Source of the DNA: Sphingomonadaceae bacterium
GTDB lineage: Bacteria; Pseudomonadota; Alphaproteobacteria; Sphingomonadales; Sphingomonadaceae
Reading direction: 5' to 3'
Assembly (NCBI GenBank): GCA_947473355.1
Contig: CANJCQ010000030.1
Span: forward strand, 1-45,770
Length of the DNA stretch: 45,770 nucleotides
In this document: piece after piece, positions 9,275 through 17,997 of the stretch
Layout: the number at the start of each line of letters is the position of its first letter
Numbering within the stretch: the first letter of the stretch is position 1
The notes under the pieces: generated by a model
What the model was told of the DNA's origin: nothing
Seen by the model: only the letters and a program-made list of their open reading frames with translations
Database searches by the model: none
Position numbers and translations under genes: made by a program

Positions 9275-9457
9275 GTGCCGAGGTCGGCCACCATCGTACG
9301 ACACAATGCTTGGGCGGCAGCGAGATCGGCGGACGCTGACAATCTGCAGGTCAGCATGCCCATCGATGCCGCCACTCATGATTTTGAAAAGCTGCAGTTC
9401 GAGCCGCCCTACCGGACGAAATCGACGGGAGAATCGATTGCATATCCCAGTGTGTAA
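9275..9457 (+). pseudogene. decayed C-terminal fragment of a D-aminoacylase-type amidohydrolase
   Basis: The reading frame here contains NLQVSMPIDAATHDFEKLQF, which lines up without gaps with YLQVGMPADIVVYDLEGLEL in the amidohydrolase that ends at 9109, followed by EPP against EPQ. Similarity fades on both sides, and the HxH and acid segments are absent. It is best explained as a worn duplicate of an amidohydrolase 3' end. With the CoA-transferase remnant it fills most of the 384-base gap before the monooxygenase gene; no other gene is seen in that gap. Confidence 0.55.
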
Positions 9458-9493
9458 TCCGATAAGGGTTGTGCAATAAGGGGCCTGATTACG

Positions 9494-11458
9494 ATGAATG
9501 TGAACGATGAACTGCTCTCGGCAAGCGACGCACAAATCGACGATGCAATGCAGTATGCCTCGCCAATGGTTTTGCGCGGCCTGCTGCATCAGCTGACCGG
9601 CGATCCGGAGTTGATTGCCATGAAACCGGGAACCGCCGCCAAGTTTGGCGTCGGCCGCGAGATGGCGGATGAAGCCGACGCCGATTTGTTGAAAGCCAAA
9701 GGGGCGGCATTTCTCAAGCAATATCGTGACAGCGGCGCCGGCGAGATTGATATCGGCCCGCAGGCGCGCCTGCGGCAGAGCCTTTCGCTGACCGCCGGTC
9801 ATGAAATTCCCGAAAATGAGCTGCATATCTGGCAGGAAGAAGCAGCATTCGATCGCTGGGCTCGGGGTGTGCATTGGCAGGGCGGCACGCCGCCGAAAAA
9901 TGTCGATGAGTTCAAGGTCGCCGTCATTGGTACGGGCATCTCCGGCCTGAATGTCGCAGTGCAATTGAAGCAGGCTGGCATTCCCTTTGTGGTCTTCGAG
10001 AAAAATCCGGAGGTTGGCGGCTCGTGGTTTGAGAACCGTTATCCGGGCGCACGGGTCGACACCTCCAGCCGGGGATACACACACCTTTTCAGTTACGATT
10101 ACCCCTATGAATACAGCTACTCGCCGCGCGACCATAATCTCAAGTATTTCAAATGGGTGGCCGATACCTTCGGCATTCGCGGCAATATCCTGTTCAACAC
10201 CGAAGTCACTTCGATGGATTGGGATGATGCGACCGCGCAATGGACGCTGAAGTCGCAAGGCCCATCAGGTCCCGGCACGGCGCAGTTCAATGCAGTCATC
10301 TCCTGCGTCGGTTTCCTGTCACGGCCGCAGATGCCGCAAATCGAGGGCATGGACAGTTTTGGCGGCCACCTGTTCCACACCGCCGCCTGGCCCGAAGGCG
10401 TGGATGTGAAGGGCAAACGTGTCGCCGTGGTAGGTTCGGGAGCTTCCGGCTATCAGACAACGCCGGTGATCGCCGAGACCGCCGCGCATATTTCTCTGTT
10501 CCAGCGGCAGCCCAATTGGTGCCTGGAGGACGAAATCTATCTCAAGAAGCTGCCGCCGCAGGCCTTGTGGCTGGATCGCAATTTTCCATTCTACAGCAAT
10601 TATGTGCGCTTTCGCGTCGGCGCACTGATCAATCCGGAATTGTCAAAGGCGGGGATCCAGGTCGATCCCGATTTTCATGATCCGCACACCTTGAGCGCGG
10701 GCAACAAGGCCACGCGCGACATGTGCGTGGCCTTCGCGACCCGCAAACTGGGTTCCCGGCCCGACCTGCTCGAAAAGATGATCCCGAACTTTCCGCCTAT
10801 GGCATCCCGGCCGATCCGCGTCGATGCGGACTACAGCGTTTATGATGCTCTGCTGCGCGACAACGTTTCGCTGGTTACCGATGCGATCGAGAAGATCACG
10901 CCCAAGGGCATCGTCTCCGGCGGCGTTGAACATGAGTTTGACATCATATCCTTTGCGACGGGCTTCAAGGCGAACGACTATCTCTGGCCGATGGAAGTGC
11001 GGGGCAGGGGCGGCGTGCGGATCGAGGAAGTCTGGGCCAAGGATGGGCCGCGCGCCTATCTTGGCGCCATGGTTCCGGGCTTTCCGAACCTCTTCATGTG
11101 CTATGGGCCGAACTCTAACAATTTCGGCGGCTTCACCGTTGTCGATCTGCTGGAACTGGTGGCGCAATTTGCGCTTCGTTGCATTGCCGGCCTCATCGAG
11201 AGCCAACAGCGCAGTGTCGAAGTCACGGATGACGGCTATTGGCGCTTCGCCTCCATTCTCGACGAGGTGGAGCGCAAGATGGTCTACATGGATCCCCGCG
11301 CGCACAATTATTACCAGCACGGCGGGCGTTCGTGCGTCAACGGACCAATCGACATCCGCCGGATGTGGCGCTGGCTGAACGATCCTGCCGGAGCTCCCCC
11401 TGCCGAGAGTGATGCGGGACTTCGGCCCTGGTTTGGAGAAGATCTTGTGGTTGGGTGA
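9494..11458 (+). CDS. Baeyer-Villiger monooxygenase, HAPMO-like
   Basis: A 654-residue FAD/NADPH-dependent flavoprotein expected to insert oxygen next to a ketone, giving an ester or lactone. It has an N-terminal extension of about 140 residues, then the FAD Rossmann motif VIGTGISG (GxGxxG 146-151), the BVMO signature FxGxxxHxxxW matched exactly at 289-299 (FGGHLFHTAAW) and a second nucleotide motif VVGSGASG (GxGxxG 314-319). Length and N-terminal extension resemble 4-hydroxyacetophenone monooxygenase rather than cyclohexanone monooxygenase. AAGGGG precedes the ATG by about 10 bases. An ester product could go to the membrane esterase at 12464-13645, but this is inference. The ketone substrate is unknown. 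Confidence 0.93.
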   Translation: MNVNDELLSASDAQIDDAMQYASPMVLRGLLHQLTGDPELIAMKPGTAAKFGVGREMADEADADLLKAKGAAFLKQYRDSGAGEIDIGPQARLRQSLSLTAGHEIPENELHIWQEEAAFDRWARGVHWQGGTPPKNVDEFKVAVIGTGISGLNVAVQLKQAGIPFVVFEKNPEVGGSWFENRYPGARVDTSSRGYTHLFSYDYPYEYSYSPRDHNLKYFKWVADTFGIRGNILFNTEVTSMDWDDATAQWTLKSQGPSGPGTAQFNAVISCVGFLSRPQMPQIEGMDSFGGHLFHTAAWPEGVDVKGKRVAVVGSGASGYQTTPVIAETAAHISLFQRQPNWCLEDEIYLKKLPPQALWLDRNFPFYSNYVRFRVGALINPELSKAGIQVDPDFHDPHTLSAGNKATRDMCVAFATRKLGSRPDLLEKMIPNFPPMASRPIRVDADYSVYDALLRDNVSLVTDAIEKITPKGIVSGGVEHEFDIISFATGFKANDYLWPMEVRGRGGVRIEEVWAKDGPRAYLGAMVPGFPNLFMCYGPNSNNFGGFTVVDLLELVAQFALRCIAGLIESQQRSVEVTDDGYWRFASILDEVERKMVYMDPRAHNYYQHGGRSCVNGPIDIRRMWRWLNDPAGAPPAESDAGLRPWFGEDLVVG

Positions 11459-11655
11459 GCAAGTGTGCAAGGGATTCGGGTCACCGAAATGGAGCAAAGG
11501 TGAAAGTGGCGGAGTCGGCCAGATCACTACGCAGGCGTATTGCCATGCGAGCTCCTATCGATATCGCTCTCGGCGGCACAACCAGGTCGAAGGATTAATT
11601 CGGTGTCACACGGCCAACGGTCAATTGGTCTCTCATCAAATGGAAAGGCAACTCA

Positions 11656-12156
11656 GTGACGAAACGCGAATTTCTGGGAATGGCGAGCGTCGGTGTCGTG
11701 GCAGTTGCGCTTGTCGGTCGCCGGTCCTTGACTGGCGGCAGCGCCGGGACCCCAGACGCCAATTTGCGGATCAGGCTCACCGATGCAGAATGGCGCGCAA
11801 GGCTCAGCCCGGCAAGTTATGAGGTGCTGCGCAAGGGCGATACGGAAGTGCCGGGTACGAGCCCGCTGGTGGGCGAACACCGGAACGGCACCTTCGCATG
11901 TGCCGGATGCGATCAGGCGCTGTTCGCTTCCAGCACCAAATACGACAGCCACACCGGCTGGCCCAGCTTTTGGGACACTTTGCCTAACGCGACGACACGG
12001 CACATGGACCTGACCATCGCCAGGCCGCGCACAGAAATTCGGTGCTCCGCCTGTGGCGGTCATCTCGGCCATGTCTTCGACGATGGTCCAAAACCGACCG
12101 GCCTTCGCTATTGCATGAACGGTGTGGCGTTGGCTTTCCACCCGGCAGTCGTATAA
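11656..12156 (+). CDS. msrB: exported peptide-methionine (R)-S-oxide reductase
   Basis: A 166-residue MsrB that reduces methionine-R-sulfoxide in proteins. The structural zinc cysteines are present as CAGC (C82, C85) and CSAC (C130, C133), with GGHLGHVFDDGP and the catalytic Cys153 in RYCMNG (RYCINS is more usual). The first ~30 residues (TKREFLGMASVGVVAVALVG) look like an export signal, single-Arg Tat-like or Sec, so this copy probably repairs periplasmic proteins. Translation begins at a GTG at 11656 after GGAAAGG. A 197-base gap separates it from the monooxygenase. It may protect the envelope from oxidants generated by the flavoenzymes, which is speculative. Confidence 0.92.
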   Translation: MTKREFLGMASVGVVAVALVGRRSLTGGSAGTPDANLRIRLTDAEWRARLSPASYEVLRKGDTEVPGTSPLVGEHRNGTFACAGCDQALFASSTKYDSHTGWPSFWDTLPNATTRHMDLTIARPRTEIRCSACGGHLGHVFDDGPKPTGLRYCMNGVALAFHPAVV

Positions 12157-12181
12157 TCAACCCAGACACAGGAGTTTACGC

Positions 12182-12418
12182 ATGAACGAATTATTCCATG
12201 GCGCGATGCGTGCAATTGTTAGCCTGATCGGTCTCGCCATGGTGCTGATGGGCGGCATCTGGATACTGCAAGGCTTCAACATCGCCTTTCTCAACAGCTT
12301 CATGGCAAATGACAAGCAATGGGCCCTGTGGGGCGCAATCCTGGCGCTGGTCGGCGCAGCGCAGATCTATTGGTGCAATTCGCGGGAGGGCTATTACGCC
12401 AGCCGCCCGAAGGGTTGA
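12182..12418 (+). CDS. small two-helix membrane protein
   Basis: A 78-residue protein with two likely membrane helices, about residues 9-30 (AIVSLIGLAMVLMGGIWILQ) and 45-64 (WALWGAILALVGAAQIYW), and a short basic tail. The ATG at 12182 has ACAGGAG about 7 bases upstream; an earlier in-frame start would overlap msrB. It is 25 bases downstream of msrB and probably co-transcribed. No family was recognised. It could be a membrane partner for the exported MsrB, but nothing in the sequence shows that. Confidence 0.75.
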   Translation: MNELFHGAMRAIVSLIGLAMVLMGGIWILQGFNIAFLNSFMANDKQWALWGAILALVGAAQIYWCNSREGYYASRPKG

Positions 12419-12463
12419 GCTTGGCGAGCCGAGTGACCTGATCAAAGGCCCTCCGCTAGAAGT

Positions 12464-13645
12464 TCAAGGCTTCAGTCCGCGCTCGGCGAGGAACTGCAAC
12501 ATTACCTGCCGCACCATCTGATTGCCGATGTTGCCGCTGCGCAAATCGAATCCGTGTTCGGCATAGGGCACATCGATCAGCCGGACAGCGACGCCCGCAG
12601 CCTGCGCCTTTGCCGCAAATTCGTGCGCCGCTTCGGGCACAACGAGGTGATCTGCGTGCGGCACGATCAGCAGGGTGGCGGGCGCCTGCGCATTGATATG
12701 CGTCGATGAAGCAATCGCGCTGTAGCGATCGGGGAACTGGCTCGGTGTTCCGCCTGTGTAGTTGACTGTCATCAGCCGTCCGAACACGCTGATCAAGGGG
12801 TCGGGATTGCGATACATCCGCGCCGGGTCGACCACCGGATAGAGCGCAATTGTCGCCGCGACCTTTGGCACCGCGCCGGCGCAGGCCGGCTGCAAGGTCC
12901 CGGCATTGGCCCGGTACGACAGGTTGAGCACCAGATTGCCGCCCGCCGATTCGCCCCAAAGCGCCAGCCGTGCCGGATCGCCGCCGAAGCGGGCCGCATT
13001 GGCGCCCAGCCAAACCATGGCGCAACCAAGCTGTGGTTCGGCGACATTCCAGGTGGGCCGTGTCTTCGACGACAGCGGATATTCCAGCGACACGACCAGA
13101 TAACCTCGCGCCGCAAACCAGCGATAGTCCGCTTGCCGCTGTTTCAGCGTTTCCCCGCCCCAGCCGCCGCCGTGGATATAGACGAAGACCGGCGCGGGCC
13201 TGGCACCTTTGCTGCCGATCGGGCGATAGATGTCGAGTGGCAGGTCCTGCCCGTCGTAGCGCGAATAGACCACGGTTTCCGGCTTGATGTCTGGTTCGGT
13301 TTGCGAGCGCGCCAGCAGCGCCTCGCCCAGATCGATCTGCGCGCCATTGGCCTGAGCGACGCCGATCTGTTGTGCCTGGACATAGCCTGTTCCCAAGGCG
13401 GCAAAGGCGGCCATGCTTGCAACGATTGCTGTGCTGCGCTTGCGGTTGCTGCGCCAGCGCCGGAACACGACGACTGCGCCGATCAGCGCCACGATTGTGA
13501 TCCATGGGCCCAGGTTGGCAGTCAGGAGTGGCCCCACTTCTCCCAGCGCCGGGATGGCGGGAAACAGGCTGCCCAGCGCGCCGAGCGCGAACAGCACCAG
13601 CAGGGCATTGCCCAGAAACTGGCCGATCCGGATAATGGCTTTCAT
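12464..13645 (-). CDS. membrane-anchored esterase/lipase-type alpha/beta hydrolase
   Basis: A 393-residue protein with three likely N-terminal membrane helices (about 8-32, 46-62 and 72-88) and a hormone-sensitive-lipase/BD-FAE-like alpha/beta hydrolase domain. The oxyanion motif is HGGGW (158-162), the nucleophile is Ser233 in GESAGG, the catalytic His is probably His364 in YAEHGFD, and an Asp in the PHADH segment is a candidate acid. The start at 13645 overlaps the ThuA stop by four bases (ATGA) with AAAAGG upstream; it is therefore the last gene of the leftward dehydrogenase operon. It would hydrolyse a small ester or acyl sugar, with the catalytic domain probably facing the periplasm (inference). 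Confidence 0.88.
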   Translation of the reverse strand: MKAIIRIGQFLGNALLVLFALGALGSLFPAIPALGEVGPLLTANLGPWITIVALIGAVVVFRRWRSNRKRSTAIVASMAAFAALGTGYVQAQQIGVAQANGAQIDLGEALLARSQTEPDIKPETVVYSRYDGQDLPLDIYRPIGSKGARPAPVFVYIHGGGWGGETLKQRQADYRWFAARGYLVVSLEYPLSSKTRPTWNVAEPQLGCAMVWLGANAARFGGDPARLALWGESAGGNLVLNLSYRANAGTLQPACAGAVPKVAATIALYPVVDPARMYRNPDPLISVFGRLMTVNYTGGTPSQFPDRYSAIASSTHINAQAPATLLIVPHADHLVVPEAAHEFAAKAQAAGVAVRLIDVPYAEHGFDLRSGNIGNQMVRQVMLQFLAERGLKP

Positions 13646-14559
13646 GGTGCCTTTTTGCCTTGTCCAACAGCATTTTCGGGGCAAGGCGGCCCCGCCAGCC
13701 CGGCAGCCCAGGCAATCGCGCCCCCGATCATTTGCTGGTGTTTGGGTTCGGCATAGGCTTCAGCCTTGTGGCCAAGCGCCGAATAGAGCGCACGGCCCAT
13801 TCCGACGCAATGCCACCAGACAAGCGGATGATCCTTGCCCATGCTGATGTTCTTGGGCTCCATGAACGGGATCAGTCCTTCGGTCGGCTGGTAGGTCGTC
13901 TCATCGATGGACACGAGGACATGATAGCCTTTGCTGCGCGGACTGGCGGCAAAGGAATACCACTCGTCGGAGCGCACCCAATCGGCGCCAAGCCCCTTGG
14001 TTGCCGGATGCAGCTGATCCTCGATAACCAGTCTCGCCTGCTGGATTTGCGGGTTCAGCGTGTGGCCGATGAACTGGGTTCCGATCAGATCGTCAACATA
14101 CCATTTCCACGCATAGTTCGGGTCACCGCCCGCCCCGTGCAGACCGACGAAGCCGCCGCCCTGCTCGAGCCATGTCTTGAAGTCGGCACGCTGCTGGAGG
14201 GTCAGATTGTCGCCGGAGGTGCTGTTCCAAACAACTGCTTTGAAGCGCGCCAGCTGCGCCGGATTGAACACCGCCGCATTTTCGGTGGTTAAGCTTGACC
14301 AGCCCTGGCGCCGTGCAATCGCTTCCAGCGCATGGTTGGCAGCCTGAATCTGCGCATCATCACGAAAGCCATTGGTTTTCGAAAAAATCAGTATCGTCGG
14401 TGTGCCAAGATTTGGCGGCAAGACGGGCGGTGTGGTTTCGTAGGCCTTCATTCCGACAAACGACCGGTAAAGCATGGGCCCGATCCAGACGCCAAGGCCA
14501 AGCGCGCCAATGGCCAGGACGATGCCGAGTATCGTCAGCACTCGCCAGAATAGCTTCAT
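13642..14559 (-). CDS. membrane-anchored ThuA-domain protein (copy 1)
   Basis: A 305-residue protein with one N-terminal membrane helix (about 6-30) and a ThuA domain (glutamine-amidotransferase-like fold), seen as ILIFSKTNGFRDD, AVFNPAQL, VGLHGAGG, DEWYSF and PLVWWHCVGMGRALYSALGH. ThuA of Sinorhizobium works with ThuB in trehalose/sucrose catabolism through 3-keto sugars; the exact chemistry of stand-alone ThuA proteins is unclear. AAAGGG lies 6-7 bases before the ATG. It is 40 bases downstream of the GMC dehydrogenase in the same operon, suggesting it acts on the oxidised product. A clear paralogue with the same leader layout starts the divergent operon at 17064. Confidence 0.87.
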   Translation of the reverse strand: MKLFWRVLTILGIVLAIGALGLGVWIGPMLYRSFVGMKAYETTPPVLPPNLGTPTILIFSKTNGFRDDAQIQAANHALEAIARRQGWSSLTTENAAVFNPAQLARFKAVVWNSTSGDNLTLQQRADFKTWLEQGGGFVGLHGAGGDPNYAWKWYVDDLIGTQFIGHTLNPQIQQARLVIEDQLHPATKGLGADWVRSDEWYSFAASPRSKGYHVLVSIDETTYQPTEGLIPFMEPKNISMGKDHPLVWWHCVGMGRALYSALGHKAEAYAEPKHQQMIGGAIAWAAGLAGPPCPENAVGQGKKAP

Positions 14560-14599
14560 GTTTGCCCTTTCGCACCTTGGCGGCGCTGAACATTCCTGA

Positions 14600-16291
14600 T
14601 CAGAGCCGCCCGGCCTTGAATTCTGCCGCAGCGAAGGCTGCGGCGCGGGCGGTCATCGCCATATATGTGAACGAAGGGTTGGACTGGGAGCAGGAATTCA
14701 TCGCGGCGCCGTCGGTCACGAACAGGTTGGGAATGTCGTGTGCGCGATTGTTCACGTCGAGCACTGACTTGCGCTTGTCATGCCCCATCGGCGCGCCGCC
14801 CATTTCATGGATCGACGTGCCCGGCACGCCCTTGCCGACCGGGAACTTGAATACGCCCTCATAGCCCATGTTCTTGAGCATTTCGGCGAGATCCTCGCTG
14901 CCGCCCTTGGCCATGGCCATATCGTTGTCGCCAAGGCCGACATCGATGTGCAGCACCGGAATGCCCCAGGCATCGCGCACATCGGGATCGAGCGAAACCT
15001 TGTTGCCAATATCGGGCAACATCTCGCCGCTGCCAGTCAGGATCACGTGCCAGCCACCGGTCTGACGCAGGGTGTTCTTGAAATCAACGCCGATCCCCGG
15101 CATCCGCGCGCCGCGCTGCCAGTCGTCGTTGAAGGCGATGCCGTTGCACTGATAGCCGCGCAGGTAATCGGGGCGCTTGTCGCCATTGATGTTGCGGAAG
15201 CGGGGAATCCACATGACGCCGGGCCGACCGCCCCATATGTGCGGGGTCTGCGGCCCCTTGGTCGTGGCCATCGCGCCGCCGGCACCGACGTGGTCCATGA
15301 TGTATTTGCCGAGGAGGCCGCTTGAATTGCCGAGGCCATTGGGATGCCTGTCGTTGGCGGAAAGCATCAGCAGGCGCAGGCTTTCCAGCGCCGAGGCACA
15401 GACGAAGACGATGCGGGCGTTGTAGCTGCGCTTTTCCCGCGTGTTGGCGTCCATGACCTCGACCCCGGTCGCGCGCTCGCCGCTCTCACTTGTCAGGATG
15501 CGGGTTACGATGGAGTCTGGCAGAACGGTGAGCCGCTGGGTCGCCATGGCGGCGGGCAGGGTGGACGATTGCGTCGAGAAGTAGGAACCTGTCGAGCAGC
15601 CCCGGCCGCACGGCCCACAATAGTGGCAGGGCTGGCGATCATCGCCGATCGCCTGGGTCAGGTTGGCCATGCGCGCCACGGTTAGCGGACGATCAGGGAA
15701 CGCCTTTGCCATGCGCGCCTGCATGTCCTTCTCGATCGGATTGAGCGGGAAGCCCGGCTGGAGATACTTGCCGCCCGGCGCCGTCGGATAGTCGATTGCC
15801 GTGCCCGAAATGCCGATGAACTTCTCGACGTAATCGTACCACGATTCGATATCGGCATAGCGGATCGGCCAGTCGAGCCCGTGGCCATCGATGGCGTTTT
15901 CCTCGAAGTTGACCGGGGCCATGCGATAGGTCTGGCGCGACCACATCAGCGATTTGCCGCCAACCTGATTGCCGCGCGTCCAGGCGAACGGGCGGTCCTT
16001 GGGCGTGGTATAGGGATGCAGCTTGGTGTCGGCGAAGAAGTGCTTGGTATCCTCGCGGTTGGCGAGTGCATTGTTCGGATAGTCGCTTTGGCTGTTGCGC
16101 TTGTCGCCAAGGCCCCGGAACTTGAACTCGTAGGGGGCCTTGTGCTCGGTCACATAGTCTTCGCCGTGGCGGACCATGCGGCCACGATCAAGCATCAGCA
16201 CCTTGAGCCCGCGTTCGGTCAGTTCCTTGGCGGCCCAGCCCCCCGAAACGCCCGAACCAACGACGATTGCATCATATGTTTCCTGCGCCAT
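14600..16291 (-). CDS. GMC-family FAD dehydrogenase, catalytic subunit
   Basis: A 563-residue GMC oxidoreductase of the gluconate/glucoside dehydrogenase type. It shows the FAD motif VVGSGVSGGWAAKELTERG (G12-G17), an insert CHYCGPCGRGC with Cys222, 225, 228 and 232 that probably binds an iron-sulfur cluster as in fructose and glucoside-3-dehydrogenases, and the GMC active-site pair His495 (SIHEMGG) and Asn538 (CSQSNPSFT). GGAGA precedes the ATG at 16291. The gene 39 bases upstream encodes its usual small partner with a Tat signal, so the complex is probably exported to the periplasm by hitch-hiking. The expected reaction is oxidation of a sugar hydroxyl to a keto group, with electrons passed to a cytochrome or quinone. 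A steroid or other alcohol substrate cannot be excluded. Confidence 0.92.
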   Translation of the reverse strand: MAQETYDAIVVGSGVSGGWAAKELTERGLKVLMLDRGRMVRHGEDYVTEHKAPYEFKFRGLGDKRNSQSDYPNNALANREDTKHFFADTKLHPYTTPKDRPFAWTRGNQVGGKSLMWSRQTYRMAPVNFEENAIDGHGLDWPIRYADIESWYDYVEKFIGISGTAIDYPTAPGGKYLQPGFPLNPIEKDMQARMAKAFPDRPLTVARMANLTQAIGDDRQPCHYCGPCGRGCSTGSYFSTQSSTLPAAMATQRLTVLPDSIVTRILTSESGERATGVEVMDANTREKRSYNARIVFVCASALESLRLLMLSANDRHPNGLGNSSGLLGKYIMDHVGAGGAMATTKGPQTPHIWGGRPGVMWIPRFRNINGDKRPDYLRGYQCNGIAFNDDWQRGARMPGIGVDFKNTLRQTGGWHVILTGSGEMLPDIGNKVSLDPDVRDAWGIPVLHIDVGLGDNDMAMAKGGSEDLAEMLKNMGYEGVFKFPVGKGVPGTSIHEMGGAPMGHDKRKSVLDVNNRAHDIPNLFVTDGAAMNSCSQSNPSFTYMAMTARAAAFAAAEFKAGRL

Positions 16292-16330
16292 GCGCTCATC
16301 TCCAACTGAATTTATTGGTGTCCGGCCTGC

Positions 16331-16876
16331 TCAGAACAGGCTGACGGGCTGAATCAAAGGCCCGTTGGGATCATTCTGCGCGGCGTCCATCGTCGCTTTC
16401 AATTCCAGCTCCAGCCCGACTTGCGAAGTATAGTAGCCATGGATCGTCAGCTTCTTGAACTGGCCGAAGGGGTGCGGTGGTCTGGCAAACATGTTGGCCG
16501 ACTTCTTGTCCCAGTCGTTCAGCAACTCGCTCTGCTGGGCTGCGGTGCATCTGAGGAAAGTCTTGGTGAAACGCAGCTTGGCTTCATCGTCATAGGCCTT
16601 GAGCGAAGCGCGGAAGGCGATCTGCTCGTCCTTGAGGAACCAGTCGTTGAAGATCGTCCTGAAGAATTCGGGCACGCCAGCGCCGATTGCGCCGGGCGTG
16701 TCGGTTTTGGGAATGATGCCTTCGGCCATGGCGGCAATGAGCCGGAACTCTTGCGCGGTGAGCGAGGCTTCACCCGTTGATGTGACTCTTGTCACGGCCT
16801 TGGCCGAACCAACGCCAACCAGCCCGGCCGCACCGGCTCCTCCAGTCACAATCAGCATGGTACGCCTGCTCAGCAT
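16331..16876 (-). CDS. gluconate 2-dehydrogenase subunit 3-like protein (Tat-exported)
   Basis: A 181-residue protein of the gluconate-2-dehydrogenase subunit 3 family (PF13618-type). It begins with SRRTMLIVTGGAGAAGLVG, a good twin-arginine signal, followed by the family's LTAQEFRLIAAMAEGIIPKT segment. Such subunits pair with GMC catalytic subunits and carry them through the Tat system. The start at 16876 follows GGGAGAAGG; an upstream extension to 17011 lacks homology-like sequence and is rejected. It is the first gene of the leftward operon, with a 16-base palindrome 36 bases upstream. Confidence 0.88.
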   Translation of the reverse strand: MLSRRTMLIVTGGAGAAGLVGVGSAKAVTRVTSTGEASLTAQEFRLIAAMAEGIIPKTDTPGAIGAGVPEFFRTIFNDWFLKDEQIAFRASLKAYDDEAKLRFTKTFLRCTAAQQSELLNDWDKKSANMFARPPHPFGQFKKLTIHGYYTSQVGLELELKATMDAAQNDPNGPLIQPVSLF

Positions 16877-16911
16877 TGACCTTCTCCCAAATGAATCGCG
16901 CGATATTCTTT

Positions 16912-16927
16912 TATTCCAGATGGAATA
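16912..16927. promoter_or_regulatory. shared palindrome, site 1
   Basis: TATTCCAGATGGAATA, an inverted repeat with perfect 6-base arms, lies in the 187-base region between the divergent GMC/subunit-3 operon and the ThuA/symporter operon. It matches the consensus TATTSCAATTGGMATA found at three other promoter regions of this window. The nearest starts are 36 bases away (leftward) and 137 bases away (rightward). It is followed by TATGTTATC, which could be a -10 element for the rightward promoter. The binding protein is unknown; the TetR at 25221-25895 is a candidate. Confidence 0.6.
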
Positions 16928-17063
16928 TGTTATCGTGCGTCTGACGCATCGAGGCAAGTGCGAAGTTGTCGCAAAAATGAAGCGCGCGGCAGGTGTTGCA
17001 TTGTGCCGCAAATTTCAAAGTCTGTAAAACAGGCGCTGTAAAACGGGCAAGGGGAGAGTCGCC

Positions 17064-17930
17064 ATGAAAACGCTCAGGCGGGTATTGAAATATATCGGAA
17101 TTGCCCTTGGCCTGATCGTCATCGGCCTTGCAGTATGGATCGGGCCGATGATGTGGCCCAAGCCGCAGGTCTACGGCAAGATTCCGCCACAATTGCCTGC
17201 GGACATGAAGAAACCCGCATTCCTCGTATTTTCGAAGACCAACGGTTTCCGCAACGAAGAGTCGATTCAGGCCGGAAACAAGGCGCTGGTCGAGATCGCG
17301 CAGAAGCGCGGCTGGGGTGTCTACGTCACCGAGAACAGCGCCGTTTTCAATCCGGAGCAACTCGCGCAATTCGACACCGTGATCTGGGATAGCGTCATTG
17401 GCGATGTCCTGACGCTCGACCAGCGCCAGGCGTTCAAGGCCTATCTTGAAGGTGGTGGCAACTTCATCGGCATCCACGGTGCCGGGGGAGCGCCATCATA
17501 CAAATGGGACTGGTACGCCGACACGCTGATCGGCGCGCTGTTCACCGGCCATACCATCTGGCCGCATCTCCAAACAGCAACGGTCGACATTGTCGATCCG
17601 CAGCATCCCGCAATGGCAGGACTGCCGGCAAAATGGGTAACCCGCGATGAATGGTATTCGTTCGACAAGTCGGTGCGTTCGAAAGGCTATCGTATTCTGG
17701 CAACTCTGGATGAATCCACCTACAAGCCGCGCGGCCTGCTGTTCTTCAGCGACATTGCCATGCACACCGAGCATCCGCTGATATGGAGCCATTGCATCGG
17801 GCGCGGACGGGCATTCTATTCGGCGCTGGGTCACGCTGCCGAATCGTTCAGCATTCCGCTCCATCGCCAGATGCTCGAAAACACCATGCAATGGTCTGCC
17901 ATGGAAGGGCCATGCGACAACGGACTTTGA
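17064..17930 (+). CDS. membrane-anchored ThuA-domain protein (copy 2)
   Basis: A 288-residue paralogue of the ThuA protein at 13642-14559, sharing the single N-terminal helix (about 10-30, ending VWIGPMM), FLVFSKTNGFRNEE, AVFNPEQL, IGIHGAGGAPSYKWDWY, DEWYSFDKS and GRGRAFYSALGHAAES. Predicted to be anchored in the inner membrane with the ThuA domain outside. AAGGGGAGAG precedes the ATG. It is the first gene of the rightward operon with the GPH symporter and two amidohydrolases, and shares its promoter region with the GMC operon. Two ThuA copies on either side of a divergent promoter suggest two related steps or two anomers of one substrate (inference). Confidence 0.87.
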   Translation: MKTLRRVLKYIGIALGLIVIGLAVWIGPMMWPKPQVYGKIPPQLPADMKKPAFLVFSKTNGFRNEESIQAGNKALVEIAQKRGWGVYVTENSAVFNPEQLAQFDTVIWDSVIGDVLTLDQRQAFKAYLEGGGNFIGIHGAGGAPSYKWDWYADTLIGALFTGHTIWPHLQTATVDIVDPQHPAMAGLPAKWVTRDEWYSFDKSVRSKGYRILATLDESTYKPRGLLFFSDIAMHTEHPLIWSHCIGRGRAFYSALGHAAESFSIPLHRQMLENTMQWSAMEGPCDNGL

Positions 17931-17997
17931 CGCAGCCGCCGGGGATCGCGGCACGGCCGCTTGCGGGCCCGATCAAGAAAAGAAGAAGGGAAGACAG

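Noticed and set aside
7229..10258. 1009-residue minus-strand reading frame
   Set aside because: It lies antisense to three strong genes and two remnants, has no recognisable domain and results from low stop density in GC-rich DNA.
11459..11655. Small inverted repeat (TTCGG ... CCGAA) after the monooxygenase gene
   Set aside because: The stem is only about five bases with no T-run; too weak to call a terminator.
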